From the NCBI RefSeq assembly GCF_000971195.1, contig NZ_BBLZ01000006.1:1-64000 (forward strand): a DNA stretch of 64,000 nt, read 5' to 3'. The stretch's first letter is position 1, and each line of letters begins with the position of its first letter. The DNA is from Demequina soli (GTDB lineage: Bacteria > Actinomycetota > Actinomycetes > Actinomycetales > Demequinaceae). The notes below the pieces were generated by a model. That model saw only the letters and a program-made list of their open reading frames with translations, made no database searches and was not told where the DNA came from. This document shows positions 41,587 through 51,919 of the stretch, one piece after another. The position numbers were made by a program, and so were the translations under genes.

Positions 41587-42575
41587 CCGCGGGTGGGCTC
41601 CGGGGTGCGGGCGGTGGGCACGGCGATCCGCGACAGCAGCTCGGTGACGACCGTCTCGGCGGTGCGGCCCGCGGCGCGCGCCTGCGCCGCCGGGATGAGC
41701 CGGTGCGCGAGCACGGGCACGGCGAGCGCCTTGACGTCGTCGGGCAGCACGTGGTCGCGGCCGGCCATGGCCGCGCGCGCCTTCGCCGCCGACAGGAGCT
41801 GCAGCGACGAGCGGGGCGAGGCGCCCAGCCGGAGATCCGCGCTCTCGCGCGTCGCTCGCGCGAGGTCGACGAGGTACTGCTTGATCGCGGCGGAGGCGTA
41901 CACGCCGCGGACGGTCGCGATCGCGCGCTCAAGGTCCGCCGCGGTCGCGACGGGTCGCACCTCGGCCAGCGGGTCGTGGCCGTCGTGCGCGTCGAGCATC
42001 GCGACCTCGTCCGCGTGCGAGGGGTAGCCCACGGCGATGCGCGTCATGAAGCGGTCGCGTTGCGCCTCCGGCAGGGGATAGGTCCCCTCCATGTCGATCG
42101 GGTTCTGCGTCGCGACGACGAGGAACGGCGTGGGCAGCGGGCGGGTCTCGCCGTCGACCGTGACGGACCGCTCCTGCATCGACTCGAGCAGCGCGGCCTG
42201 CGTCTTGGGCGAGGCGCGGTTGATCTCGTCGGCCACCACGATGTTCGCGAACACGGGTCCGGGGCGGAACTCGAAGCGGTGCTCGTCGCCGCGGAAGACG
42301 CTCACGCCCGTGACGTCGGACGGGAGCAGGTCCGGCGTGAACTGGATGCGGCCGACGCTCGCGTCGAGCGCTCGCCCGAGCGCGCGGGCCAGGGTCGTCT
42401 TGCCGACGCCGGGGACGTCCTCGAGGAGCAGGTGGCCCTCGGCGAGGACGGTCGCCAGGGTGGCGTCGATCGCGTCGTCGAGCCCCGACAGGACCCTCCT
42501 CAGCTCTTCCCGCACGCGTAGCGCGAGGTCGCACACATCGGCCAGCTGCGAGGCGGTCGGGACGGTCGTCGTCAT
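41583..42575 (-). CDS. MoxR-type AAA+ ATPase
   Basis: 330 residues. Walker A Pro-Gly-Val-Gly-Lys-Thr-Thr at 55-61, Walker B Val-Ala-Asp-Glu-Ile-Asn-Arg-Ala, sensor Ala-Thr-Gln-Asn-Pro, and the arginine-finger region Glu-Ala-Gln-Arg-Asp-Arg-Phe, all MoxR-like. First gene of the operon with DUF58 and transglutaminase genes. ATG 42575 has GAGGGGAG upstream. Two 10-bp-phased GTGGAG units facing this gene lie 63-78 bases upstream, which suggests control by MraZ from the divergent gene. Confidence 0.93.
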   Translation of the reverse strand: MTTTVPTASQLADVCDLALRVREELRRVLSGLDDAIDATLATVLAEGHLLLEDVPGVGKTTLARALGRALDASVGRIQFTPDLLPSDVTGVSVFRGDEHRFEFRPGPVFANIVVADEINRASPKTQAALLESMQERSVTVDGETRPLPTPFLVVATQNPIDMEGTYPLPEAQRDRFMTRIAVGYPSHADEVAMLDAHDGHDPLAEVRPVATAADLERAIATVRGVYASAAIKQYLVDLARATRESADLRLGASPRSSLQLLSAAKARAAMAGRDHVLPDDVKALAVPVLAHRLIPAAQARAAGRTAETVVTELLSRIAVPTARTPEPTRG

Positions 42576-42637
42576 GGGGCTCCCCTCTCCCAGATCCGAG
42601 CCTAGTGGAGCGCGAGGGCGCCTGTGCGGCGATTTCC

Positions 42638-42653
42638 CTCCACTACGCTCCAC
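42638..42653 (-). promoter_or_regulatory. Two-unit MraZ-box-like repeat facing moxR
   Basis: On the minus strand GTGGAG occurs at 42653-42648 and 42643-42638, exactly 10 bases apart, 63 bases upstream of the moxR start. This is the same unit and period as the four-unit array before mraZ, in the opposite direction. A lone plus-strand GTGGAG is at 42605-42610. Confidence 0.6.
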
Positions 42654-42712
42654 GCAGACTACCTGCGCTTTTAGGCAAATTGATGTCAGATTTTGAAGAT
42701 TTTCCGAGACAG

Positions 42713-42748
42713 GTGGAGAGAAGTGGAGTAAAGTGGAGGCACTGGGAG
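42713..42748 (+). promoter_or_regulatory. Four-unit MraZ-box-like direct repeat before mraZ
   Basis: GTGGAG at 42713, 42723 and 42733, and the in-phase variant TGGGAG at 42743, form four units with an exact 10-bp period, ending 27 bases before the mraZ ATG. MraZ is known to bind direct repeats of TGGGN spaced by five bases in E. coli; this array has the same geometry with TGGAG as unit. An AT-rich stretch (42669-42706), unusual for this genome, just upstream is the likely promoter. Confidence 0.78.
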
Positions 42749-42775
42749 GGACAGGGAGCCTGAGGGGAGGGGCCG

Positions 42776-43243
42776 ATGTCTGACACCGCGACGTTCGGCC
42801 TTGGCCCGACGGGCGTGTTCCTCGGCACCTTCACGCCTCGTCTCGACGACAAGGGCCGCCTGATCCTCCCGGCGAAGTTCCGGGGCCGGTTCACCAACGG
42901 GCTGGTCGCCACGCGCGGCCTCGACCGTTGCGTGTTCCTGTTCCCGGTCGACGAGTTCACGACCATCCACGACCGGCTCCGCCGCGCGCCGCTCGAGAAC
43001 AAGGCGGCGCGGGACTACCTGCGCGCCTTCCTCGGGCACGCGAGCGACGAGGTCCCCGACAAGCAGGGCCGGATCCTGCTGTCGCAGCCGCTGCGCCGCT
43101 ATGCGGGGCTCGACCGCGACGTGGCCGTGGTGGGTATGGGCTCGCGCGTCGAGATCTGGGACGCGCAGAAGTGGGACGAGTACCTGGAGGCCGGCGAGGA
43201 CGCGTATGCGGAGACGGCGGCCGAGATCTTCGACGACATGTAG
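42776..43243 (+). CDS. mraZ: Transcriptional regulator MraZ
   Basis: 155 residues, slightly longer than the usual 143-152. Two AbrB-like SpoVT domains with the paired Asp-x-x-Gly-Arg motifs: Asp-Asp-Lys-Gly-Arg-Leu and Asp-Lys-Gln-Gly-Arg-Ile. Forms ring-shaped oligomers that bind its own promoter and represses the dcw operon. First gene of the cluster; directly preceded by its presumed operator. ATG 42776 follows GGGGAGGGG. Confidence 0.96.
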   Translation: MSDTATFGLGPTGVFLGTFTPRLDDKGRLILPAKFRGRFTNGLVATRGLDRCVFLFPVDEFTTIHDRLRRAPLENKAARDYLRAFLGHASDEVPDKQGRILLSQPLRRYAGLDRDVAVVGMGSRVEIWDAQKWDEYLEAGEDAYAETAAEIFDDM

Positions 43244-43353
43244 GAGCGCGTGCCTCGTGGCCTCCTCCCGGATCGCTCTGGCGGACTTCCCCCCGCCAGA
43301 GGAGCTCGGAGGGAGACCACGGGGCACGGGCCGGACCCGGGTGAGGAGGGGCG

Positions 43354-44361
43354 ATGGCTGAGCACGAGCACGACGAGCGCGGAGCCGCCGAGCGGCACAC
43401 GCCGGTGATGCTCGACCGCTGCGTCGACCTGCTCGCCCCCGCGCTCGACCACGAGGGCGCCGTCGCGATCGACGGCACGCTCGGCATGGGCGGGCACACC
43501 GAGGGCATCCTCGAGCGCTGCCCCCACGCCCGCGTGGTCGGCATCGACCGCGACCCGCAGGCGATCGCGCTCGCCTCGGCACGCCTCGCCCGCTTCGGCG
43601 ATCGCTTCATCGCCCACCACGCCGAGTACGACGACATCGCCGGCGCGCTCGCGGCCGCGGGCGTCGACCGCGCGGACGGGATCCTGCTGGACCTCGGCGT
43701 GAGCTCGCTGCAGATCGACGATGCGGAGCGCGGCTTCTCGTACGCGCAGGACGCGCCGCTCGACATGCGCATGAACCCCGCCGACCCCGTGTCCGCGGCC
43801 GACCTGCTGCGCGACGCGGACGAGCGCGAGCTCACGCGCATCCTGCGCGAGTACGGCGAGGAGCGCTTCGCCCACAAGATCGCCCGCTCCATCGTGAGGC
43901 GCCGCGAGACCGCCCCGATCACCCGCTCGGCCGAGCTCGTCGACCTCGTGCGCGCGTGCATCCCCGCCGCGACCCGCACGCCGGGCGCGGGCAACCCCGC
44001 CAAGCGCACCTTCCAGGCCCTGCGCATCGCCGTCAACCGCGAGATCGAGGTCCTCGAGCGCGCCATCCCGGCCGCGATCGAGGGCGTCGGCGTGGGCGGC
44101 CGCGTGGTCGTCGAGTCCTACCACTCGCTCGAGGACCGCATCGTCAAGCGCGCGTTCGCCGAGGGAGCCGAGACCCAGGCGCCTCCCGGGCTGCCCATCG
44201 TCCCCGAGTCGGCCCAGCCGTACCTGCGGCTCCTCACCCGCGGCGCCGAGAAGGCGTCGCCCGAGGAGGCGGAGGCCAACCCCCGATCCAAGCCCGTCCG
44301 ACTGCGCGCCGCCGAGCGGCTGCGCCCGACGCCGCCCGAGCGGCTGAGGAGGCACGCATGA
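43354..44361 (+). CDS. rsmH: 16S rRNA (cytosine(1402)-N4)-methyltransferase RsmH
   Basis: 335 residues. Methylates C1402 in the ribosomal decoding centre. Motifs: His-Thr-Pro-Val-Met-Leu, Asp-Gly-Thr-Leu-Gly-Met-Gly-Gly-His-Thr (SAM site), Asp-Leu-Gly-Val-Ser-Ser-Leu-Gln, Asp-Met-Arg-Met-Asn, and Ser-Tyr-His-Ser-Leu-Glu-Asp-Arg. Second gene of the dcw cluster, 110 bases after mraZ; its stop overlaps the ftsL-like start (ATGA). Confidence 0.96.
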   Translation: MAEHEHDERGAAERHTPVMLDRCVDLLAPALDHEGAVAIDGTLGMGGHTEGILERCPHARVVGIDRDPQAIALASARLARFGDRFIAHHAEYDDIAGALAAAGVDRADGILLDLGVSSLQIDDAERGFSYAQDAPLDMRMNPADPVSAADLLRDADERELTRILREYGEERFAHKIARSIVRRRETAPITRSAELVDLVRACIPAATRTPGAGNPAKRTFQALRIAVNREIEVLERAIPAAIEGVGVGGRVVVESYHSLEDRIVKRAFAEGAETQAPPGLPIVPESAQPYLRLLTRGAEKASPEEAEANPRSKPVRLRAAERLRPTPPERLRRHA

Positions 44362-44750
44362 GCGCCGCACCCCTGCGTCAGCAGCGTTCCGCGCACGCAC
44401 CGCGGACCGAGGCGGCCCCGCGCCGCCACCTTCGGCCCGTCGCCGCGCCCGAGTCCTCGCGCTCGCTCGTGCCGTTCGCGTGGCTGTGCGTCGCGATCAT
44501 CGTCGCGGCGCTCGCGTCGGTGCTCCTCATCAACACGACGATGGCCGAGGGCGCGTACGAGCGCCGCGACCTCAAGATCCAGATCGCCGACCTCCACACG
44601 CAGCAGTCCGCGCTGCAGGAGACCCTCGACACCAACGCCGCCCCCGCGAACCTCGCGAGGCGGGCGGCACGCCTCGGCATGGCGCCCGCGCCGGCGCTCG
44701 GCTCCGTGTCACTATCGGATGGCATCGTCCTCGAGACAGGGAAGCAGTAG
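44358..44750 (+). CDS. ftsL: FtsL-like septum protein
   Basis: 130 residues. Basic Arg/His/Pro-rich head (about 1-38), one membrane helix (about 39-61), then a periplasmic leucine-zipper-like coiled coil (Leu-Lys-Ile-Gln-Ile-Ala-Asp-Leu-His). FtsL sequences are poorly conserved; the call rests on topology and position between rsmH and ftsI. With FtsQ and FtsB it activates FtsW-FtsI. The final codons TCA CTA TCG GAT are rare here and may overlap a promoter element for ftsI. Confidence 0.82.
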   Translation: MSAAPLRQQRSAHAPRTEAAPRRHLRPVAAPESSRSLVPFAWLCVAIIVAALASVLLINTTMAEGAYERRDLKIQIADLHTQQSALQETLDTNAAPANLARRAARLGMAPAPALGSVSLSDGIVLETGKQ

Positions 44751-44755
44751 ATCGC

Positions 44756-46546
44756 ATGCCTTCGCCCCGCGCGCCCCGCCTGGCGGACCCGCGGCTGCGT
44801 CAGCGGTTCCTCGCGGTGGCGCTGCTGCTCGTGCTCGCCGTGTTCGCCGGCCGCCTCGTGATGATCCAGGCCGTCAACTCGCAGTCGATCGCGTCCGACG
44901 CGCTGTCGCAGCGCCTCGTGACCAAGGAGATCACGACGCCGCGCGCGGACATCGTCGACCGCAACGGCGCGGTGCTCGCCACCTCGGTCGAGCGCTACAA
45001 CGTGGGCGTCAACCAGAAGAAGATCGCGACGTTCAAGCGCACCGAGAACGGCGTCGTCGTGGCCGAGGGGGCCGCGGGCGCCGCGGCGATCCTCGCGCCC
45101 ATCCTCGGCATGGACGCGGACGAGCTGGGCGCCGAGATGGTGGGCGACAGCACCTTCCACTACATCGTCAAGGACATCTCGCCCGAGACATGGGACCTCA
45201 TCTCCGCGGAGAAGATCGTGGGCGTCGAGCCCGAGGAGATCGAGAAGCGGGTCTACCCGAACGGCACCCTCGCGGGCAACGTCGTCGGCTTCATGGGCGG
45301 CACGTCCGAGGGCACCGGCAAGGTCGGGCTCACCGGCATCGAGGCCGCCTACGAGGACAAGCTCATCGGCACGCCCGGATCGACGACCTACGAGAAGGAC
45401 TCGACCGGCGCGTACGTCATCCCGACCGGCGTTCAGGAGGAGACCCCGGCCGTGCCCGGCCAGACGGTGGTGACGACGCTCGACCGCGACATCCAGTGGT
45501 ACACGCAGCAGCGCGTGCAGGAGGCGCTCGCCGACACGGGCGCGAGCCGCGCGACCGTCGTGGTCGAGGACACCAAGACGGGGGAGATCCTCGCGCTCGC
45601 CGACTCGAACACCGTCGACCCCAACGACCCGTCCGCGAGCGACGCGGCCGACCGCGGCGCGCGCTCGGTGTCGACCGTGTTCGAGCCCGGCTCGACCGCG
45701 AAGGTCGTCACGATGGCGGCCGCGATCGAGGAGGGCGTCGCGACGCCCCTGTCGCACTTCACCGCGCCGTACGCGTACACGACCGACAACGACCAGACGT
45801 TCCACGACTCCCACGAGCACGAGACGCAGAAGCTCACGCTGTCCGGCATCCTCGCGACGTCGTCCAACACGGGCACCGTCCAGGTGGGCGCGCTCATGAG
45901 CTCAGAGACGCGCTGGAAGTACCTCAAGAAGTTCGGCTTCGGGGAGACCACGGGCGTCGGGCTGCTCGCGGAGTCGCCCGGCATCGTCCACGACTGGCAG
46001 GACTGGGACGGCCGCACCAAGTGGGCCACCACCTTCGGCCAGGGGCTCGCGGTGACCGCGCTGCAGACGTCCCAGGTCTTCTCGATCATCGCGAACGACG
46101 GCATGAAGATCCAGCCGACCATCGTCAAGGGCTTCCGCGACGCCGACGGCACCTTCACGCCACGCAAGACCGCCGACCCCGAGCGGGTGGTGTCGAAGTC
46201 CACCGCCAAGCAGGTGCTGACGATGCTCGAGGACGTCACCGAGGAGGGCGGCACGGGAGTGCTCGCGAAGATCGACGGCTACCGCGTCGCGGGCAAGACC
46301 GGAACCGCCCAGGCGGCGGGCGCCGACGGGCGGCTCACGTCGATCGTCGCGTCCTTCGTCGGCATCGCCCCCGCGGACGACCCGCGTATCGTCGTCTCCG
46401 TCATCCTGTACGACCCCAAGACCGCGATCTGGGGCGGCACGACCGCCGCACCCGTCTTCAAGGATGTGGCAACCTTTGCGTTGCAGACCCTGAGGGTGCC
46501 CCCGTCCACGACGGCCCCCACGCTGTACCCGACCACCTGGAAGTGA
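44756..46546 (+). CDS. ftsI: Septal peptidoglycan transpeptidase (class B PBP)
   Basis: 596 residues. One N-terminal membrane helix (about 17-38), PBP dimerisation domain, and transpeptidase domain. The active serine is Ser313 in Ser-Thr-Ala-Lys; Ser-Ser-Asn starts at 369; Lys-Thr-Gly-Thr starts at 514. No PASTA domains. Cross-links wall at the septum together with FtsW. ATG 44756 lies 5 bases after the ftsL-like stop. Confidence 0.96.
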   Translation: MPSPRAPRLADPRLRQRFLAVALLLVLAVFAGRLVMIQAVNSQSIASDALSQRLVTKEITTPRADIVDRNGAVLATSVERYNVGVNQKKIATFKRTENGVVVAEGAAGAAAILAPILGMDADELGAEMVGDSTFHYIVKDISPETWDLISAEKIVGVEPEEIEKRVYPNGTLAGNVVGFMGGTSEGTGKVGLTGIEAAYEDKLIGTPGSTTYEKDSTGAYVIPTGVQEETPAVPGQTVVTTLDRDIQWYTQQRVQEALADTGASRATVVVEDTKTGEILALADSNTVDPNDPSASDAADRGARSVSTVFEPGSTAKVVTMAAAIEEGVATPLSHFTAPYAYTTDNDQTFHDSHEHETQKLTLSGILATSSNTGTVQVGALMSSETRWKYLKKFGFGETTGVGLLAESPGIVHDWQDWDGRTKWATTFGQGLAVTALQTSQVFSIIANDGMKIQPTIVKGFRDADGTFTPRKTADPERVVSKSTAKQVLTMLEDVTEEGGTGVLAKIDGYRVAGKTGTAQAAGADGRLTSIVASFVGIAPADDPRIVVSVILYDPKTAIWGGTTAAPVFKDVATFALQTLRVPPSTTAPTLYPTTWK

Positions 46547-46548
46547 GA

Positions 46549-48083
<1,535 letters not shown>

Positions 48084-48087
<4 letters not shown>

Positions 48088-49457
48088 GGGCGGTCACCGC
48101 CGCGTGGATCGCGGAGGCGGTCGGCGGCACGCTCGCCGCCGATCCCGAGGCCGTCGTCACCGCCGTCGAGAAGGACTCCCGCGCGGTCGCGCCCGGCTGC
48201 CTCTACGTCGCCTTCGTGGGCGAGCGCGTCGACGGGCACGACTTCGTCCCGCAGGCCGTCGCCGCGGGCGCGTCGCTGTGCCTGGTCTCCGAGCCGGTCG
48301 ACGCGCCGCACGTGCTGGTGGCCGACGTCCAGGCCGCGCTGGGCTACCTCGCCCGCGCCTACCTCGCGCTGCTGCGCGCCGAGGGCGAGATCACGGTGAT
48401 CGGCATCACCGGCTCGAACGGCAAGACCACCACCAAGGACCTCCTCGCGCAGGTCCTGCCCGACGTCGTGGCCCCCGTCGGCAGCTTCAACAATGAGATC
48501 GGCATGCCGCTCACGGTGCTGCGCGCCGACGCCGCCACGCGCTTCCTGGTGCTCGAGATGGGCGCGAGCGGCCTCGGCCACATCGCGTACCTCACGTCGA
48601 TCGCGCCGCTCGACGTCGCGGTCGCGCTCACCGTCGGCACGGCGCACATGGGCGAGTACGCGTCGCCCGACGACGTCGCGGTCGCCAAGAGCGAGATCGT
48701 GCAGGGCCTGGTGCCCGGCGGCGTCGCGGTCCTCAACGCGGACGATGCGCGGGTCGCCCCGATGGCCGCGCTCGCCGAGCGCGCGGTGATGTTCGGCAAC
48801 GGCCACGGCGACGTGGCCGCCAGCGGCGTCACCACGGTCAAGGGACGCGCGTCCTTCGAGGTCGCGCTCGCCGACGGCACGGTGCTGCCGCGCCGGACCC
48901 TCGCGCTCGTGGGGGAGCATCACGCCACCAACGCCCTCGCCGCCCTCGCGGTGTGCCTCGAGTGCGCGCTCGCGCCCGACGACGCGTGGGAGCGCGTCGC
49001 CGCCGCCGGACCCGTGTCGGCCCACCGCATGGCCGTGACCGAGCGGCCCGACGGCGTCACCGTGATCGACGACGCCTACAACGCGTCCATCGAGTCGATG
49101 CGCGCCGCGCTGCGCGCGCTCAAGCTCGTGGCGGACGGCGGCAGGACCGTCGCCGTGCTCGGCGAGATCCGCGAGCTCGGCGACGCATCGCTCGCGATCC
49201 ATGAGCAGATCGGCACCGAGGTGGTCCGCCTCCGCATCGACCGCACGATCATCGTCGGCGAGGGCGCGAGGCCCGCGTACATCGCCGCCGTCCGCGAGGG
49301 CTCGTGGGGCGACGAGGCGACCTACGTCGATACAATCGGCGAGGCGCGCGCGCTCCTCGAGGAGACGCTGCGGCAGGGGGACACCGTCCTCGTCAAGGCA
49401 TCCCACGGCTCCGGCCTGTGGGAGCTCGCGGATCAGCTCGTGGGAGGAGTCGGATGA
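48084..49457 (+). CDS. murF: UDP-MurNAc-tripeptide-D-Ala-D-Ala ligase
   Basis: 457 residues. Adds D-Ala-D-Ala to the stem peptide. Gly-Ser-Asn-Gly-Lys-Thr-Thr P-loop, Asn-Asn-Glu-Ile-Gly-Met-Pro, and Asp-Asp-Ala-Tyr-Asn-Ala-Ser are typical of MurF. GTG start overlapping the murE stop (GTGA). One 10-mer copy (48740-48749) encodes Asp-Asp-Ala in Leu-Asn-Ala-Asp-Asp-Ala. Near the 3' end the rare codons GAT ACA create TACAAT (49331-49336), a possible -10 element. Confidence 0.95.
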
Positions 49458-50539
49458 AGGCGGTCGTGTTCGCGGCGGGGCTGGGAGTCCTGCTGTCGCT
49501 CCTCGCGACGCCGGTGCTCATCCGGTACCTCACGCGCCGGCAGTTCGGCCAGTTCATCCGGCAGGACGGTCCCGCCAGCCACCACGTCAAGCGCGGCACC
49601 CCCACCATGGGAGGCGTCGTCATCATCCTCGCGGCGGTCCTCGCGTGGCTCGGCGGCAACCTGCTCGTCGGACGCACGCCCAGCGCATCGTCCATGCTCG
49701 TCGTCTACCTCATGGTGGGGCTGGGCTTCGTCGGCTTCCTCGACGACGCGATCAAGATCTCGCGCGAGCGCTCGCTGGGCCTGAAGGCGCGCTGGAAGTT
49801 CCTCGGGCAGGGGATCGTCGGCATCTCGTTCGGCATCCTCGCGCTCCAGTTCCCCGACTCCAACGGCGTCACGCCCGCCTCCACCGCGATCTCGTTCCTG
49901 CGCGACACGAACGTCGACCTCGCGATCTGGGGGCCCACGGCCGGCCTCATCCTGTTCGTGATCTGGTCGAACTTCCTCATCACCGCGTGGTCGAACGCCG
50001 TCAACCTCACGGACGGGCTCGACGGCCTGGCCTCGGGCACCGCGGTCATCTTCTTCGTCGCGTACATCCTCATCTGCCTGTGGCAGATCAACCAGGCGTG
50101 CGGCACCCCCGGCGCGGGCTCCACCTGCTACGAGGTCAGGGACCCGTGGGACCTCGCGATCCTCGCGGGAGCGATCGCCGGCGCGAGCCTGGGCTTCCTG
50201 TGGTGGAACGCGAGCCCCGCCAAGATCTTCATGGGCGACACCGGCTCGCTCGCGCTGGGCGGCGCGATCGCCGGCATGACGATGGTGACGCGCACCGAGC
50301 TGCTCGGCGTGATCGTCGGCGGCCTCTTCGTCATCGTCGTCGCGAGCTCCGTGCTGCAGATCGGGTACTTCAAGATCTCGGGCGGCAAGCGGCTGTTCAA
50401 GATGGCGCCGCTGCACCATCACTTCGAGCTCATGGGCTGGGGCGAGGTGACCATCGTCACGCGGTTCTGGATCATCGCCGCGATGTTCACCGGCCTCGGC
50501 GTCGGCATCTTCTACGCGGCCTGGGTGGCCTCGCTGTGA
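49454..50539 (+). CDS. mraY: Phospho-MurNAc-pentapeptide transferase MraY
   Basis: 361 residues, about ten membrane helices. Makes lipid I from UDP-MurNAc-pentapeptide and undecaprenyl phosphate. Family motifs Gly-Thr-Pro-Thr-Met-Gly-Gly, Phe-Leu-Asp-Asp, Asn-Ala-Val-Asn-Leu-Thr-Asp-Gly-Leu-Asp-Gly-Leu, Phe-Met-Gly-Asp-Thr-Gly-Ser and His-His-His-Phe-Glu are intact, including the catalytic acidic residues. ATGA overlap with murF. One 10-mer copy (49684-49693) gives Ala-Ser-Ser in an extracytoplasmic loop. Confidence 0.97.
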   Translation: MKAVVFAAGLGVLLSLLATPVLIRYLTRRQFGQFIRQDGPASHHVKRGTPTMGGVVIILAAVLAWLGGNLLVGRTPSASSMLVVYLMVGLGFVGFLDDAIKISRERSLGLKARWKFLGQGIVGISFGILALQFPDSNGVTPASTAISFLRDTNVDLAIWGPTAGLILFVIWSNFLITAWSNAVNLTDGLDGLASGTAVIFFVAYILICLWQINQACGTPGAGSTCYEVRDPWDLAILAGAIAGASLGFLWWNASPAKIFMGDTGSLALGGAIAGMTMVTRTELLGVIVGGLFVIVVASSVLQIGYFKISGGKRLFKMAPLHHHFELMGWGEVTIVTRFWIIAAMFTGLGVGIFYAAWVASL

Positions 50540-51918
50540 CGGTGCTCAACCCGGTGGAGGGCCGCCGCGTCCTCGTGCTGGGCGTCGGCATCGCGGGCAC
50601 GTCCGCCGCCGAGGTCACGCGCGAGCTGGGCGGCATCGCCGTCACGGTCGACGCGAACGGCGCCGCCGATCACCGCGACGTCTCCGAGGTGGACCTGTCG
50701 ACGTTCGACGTCGTGATGGCGTCCCCGGGCTTCGCGCCCCACTCGGACGCCGTGCGTGCGTGCGAGGCCGCGGGCCTCGAGATCTGGTCCGAGATGGAGT
50801 TCGCGTGGCGCGTGCGCCGCCCGGGCATCCCGTGGGTCATGGTGACCGGCACCAACGGCAAGACCACCACCACGCAGATGGTCGGCGCGATCGCGAGGGC
50901 AGGCGGGCTCGACGTGCGCGTGTGCGGCAACATGGGCATCCCCGTCATCCACGCCGCGCGCGAGGAGTCCGACCTGGTGGCCGTCGAGATCGCGAGCCTG
51001 CAGCTGCACTTCGCGCACACCATCTCGCCCCACGCGGCGGTGTGCCTCAACGCCGACGACGACCACACCGACTGGCACGGCAGCCTCGAGGCCTACCGCG
51101 CCGACAAGGCGAAGGTCTACCAGCACGTCCAGGTGGCGTGCGTGTACCCGGCGGCCGATGCGCTGGTCGAGTCGATGGTCGCGGAGGCCGAGGTGGTCGA
51201 GGGCGCGCGCGCCGTCGGCATCACCCTCGGCTCGCCCGCGCCCTCGCAGCTGGGACTGGTCGAGGGCCTGCTCGTCGACCGTGCCTTCCACCCCGACCGG
51301 CACCGTCAGGCGGCCGAGCTCGGCGAGGTCGACGACCTGGCCCACCTCGTCGCGGGCGACGTGCCCCCGTACCTGGTCACGAACGCCCTCGCGGCGGCCG
51401 CGCTGTGCCGCGCCGTCGGCGTCGCCCCCGAGGCCGTGCGCGACGGGCTCCGCTCGTTCCGCCTCGACCATCACCGCACGGCCTGGGTGCGCGACCTCGA
51501 CGGGGTCGCGTACGTGGACGACTCGAAGGCCACCAACGCCCACGCCGTCCAGGCGGCGTTCGGCGGGCGCGCCGACCGCTCGGTCGTGTGGATCGCCGGG
51601 GGCCTCGCCAAGGGGCAGGAGTTCTCCGCCCTCGTGGAGGACGTCGCGGGCCGCGTGCGGGCCGCCGTGCTCATCGGGGTGGACCAGGAGCCGCTCGCGA
51701 CCGCGCTCGCGACACACGCGTCCGATATACCCGTGGTGTCCGTACCGCCGGGGGAGGATGTGATGCAGCGGGCGGTCGCGGCCGCCCGCGGGCTCGCGGA
51801 GCCGGGGGACACGGTGCTCCTGTCACCCGCGTGCGCATCGATGGATCAGTTCCGCAGCTACGCGGACCGAGGAGAGGCGTTCACCAGGGCGGTGGAGGCA
51901 ATGGACCGCGAGGAGTGA
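50536..51918 (+). CDS. murD: UDP-MurNAc-L-Ala-D-Glu ligase MurD
   Basis: 460 residues. Adds D-glutamate. Gly-Thr-Asn-Gly-Lys-Thr-Thr-Thr P-loop, Asn-Ala-Asp-Asp-Asp-His-Thr-Asp-Trp-His, Asp-Asp-Ser-Lys-Ala-Thr-Asn and Leu-Ser-Pro-Ala-Cys-Ala-Ser-Met-Asp are classical MurD motifs. GTG start overlapping mraY (GTGA). Near its 3' end an ATA codon, very rare in this window, makes GATATA (51724-51729), upstream of ftsW. Confidence 0.96.
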   Translation: MTVLNPVEGRRVLVLGVGIAGTSAAEVTRELGGIAVTVDANGAADHRDVSEVDLSTFDVVMASPGFAPHSDAVRACEAAGLEIWSEMEFAWRVRRPGIPWVMVTGTNGKTTTTQMVGAIARAGGLDVRVCGNMGIPVIHAAREESDLVAVEIASLQLHFAHTISPHAAVCLNADDDHTDWHGSLEAYRADKAKVYQHVQVACVYPAADALVESMVAEAEVVEGARAVGITLGSPAPSQLGLVEGLLVDRAFHPDRHRQAAELGEVDDLAHLVAGDVPPYLVTNALAAAALCRAVGVAPEAVRDGLRSFRLDHHRTAWVRDLDGVAYVDDSKATNAHAVQAAFGGRADRSVVWIAGGLAKGQEFSALVEDVAGRVRAAVLIGVDQEPLATALATHASDIPVVSVPPGEDVMQRAVAAARGLAEPGDTVLLSPACASMDQFRSYADRGEAFTRAVEAMDREE

Positions 51919-51919
51919 C

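Noticed and set aside
38171..41932. Minus-strand frame running through the transglutaminase, DUF58 and moxR genes as if one 1253-residue protein
   Set aside because: The DUF58 and MoxR proteins are clearly read in other frames with intact motifs; the apparent fusion is Arg/Ala-rich shadow sequence upstream of the real ATG at 40327.
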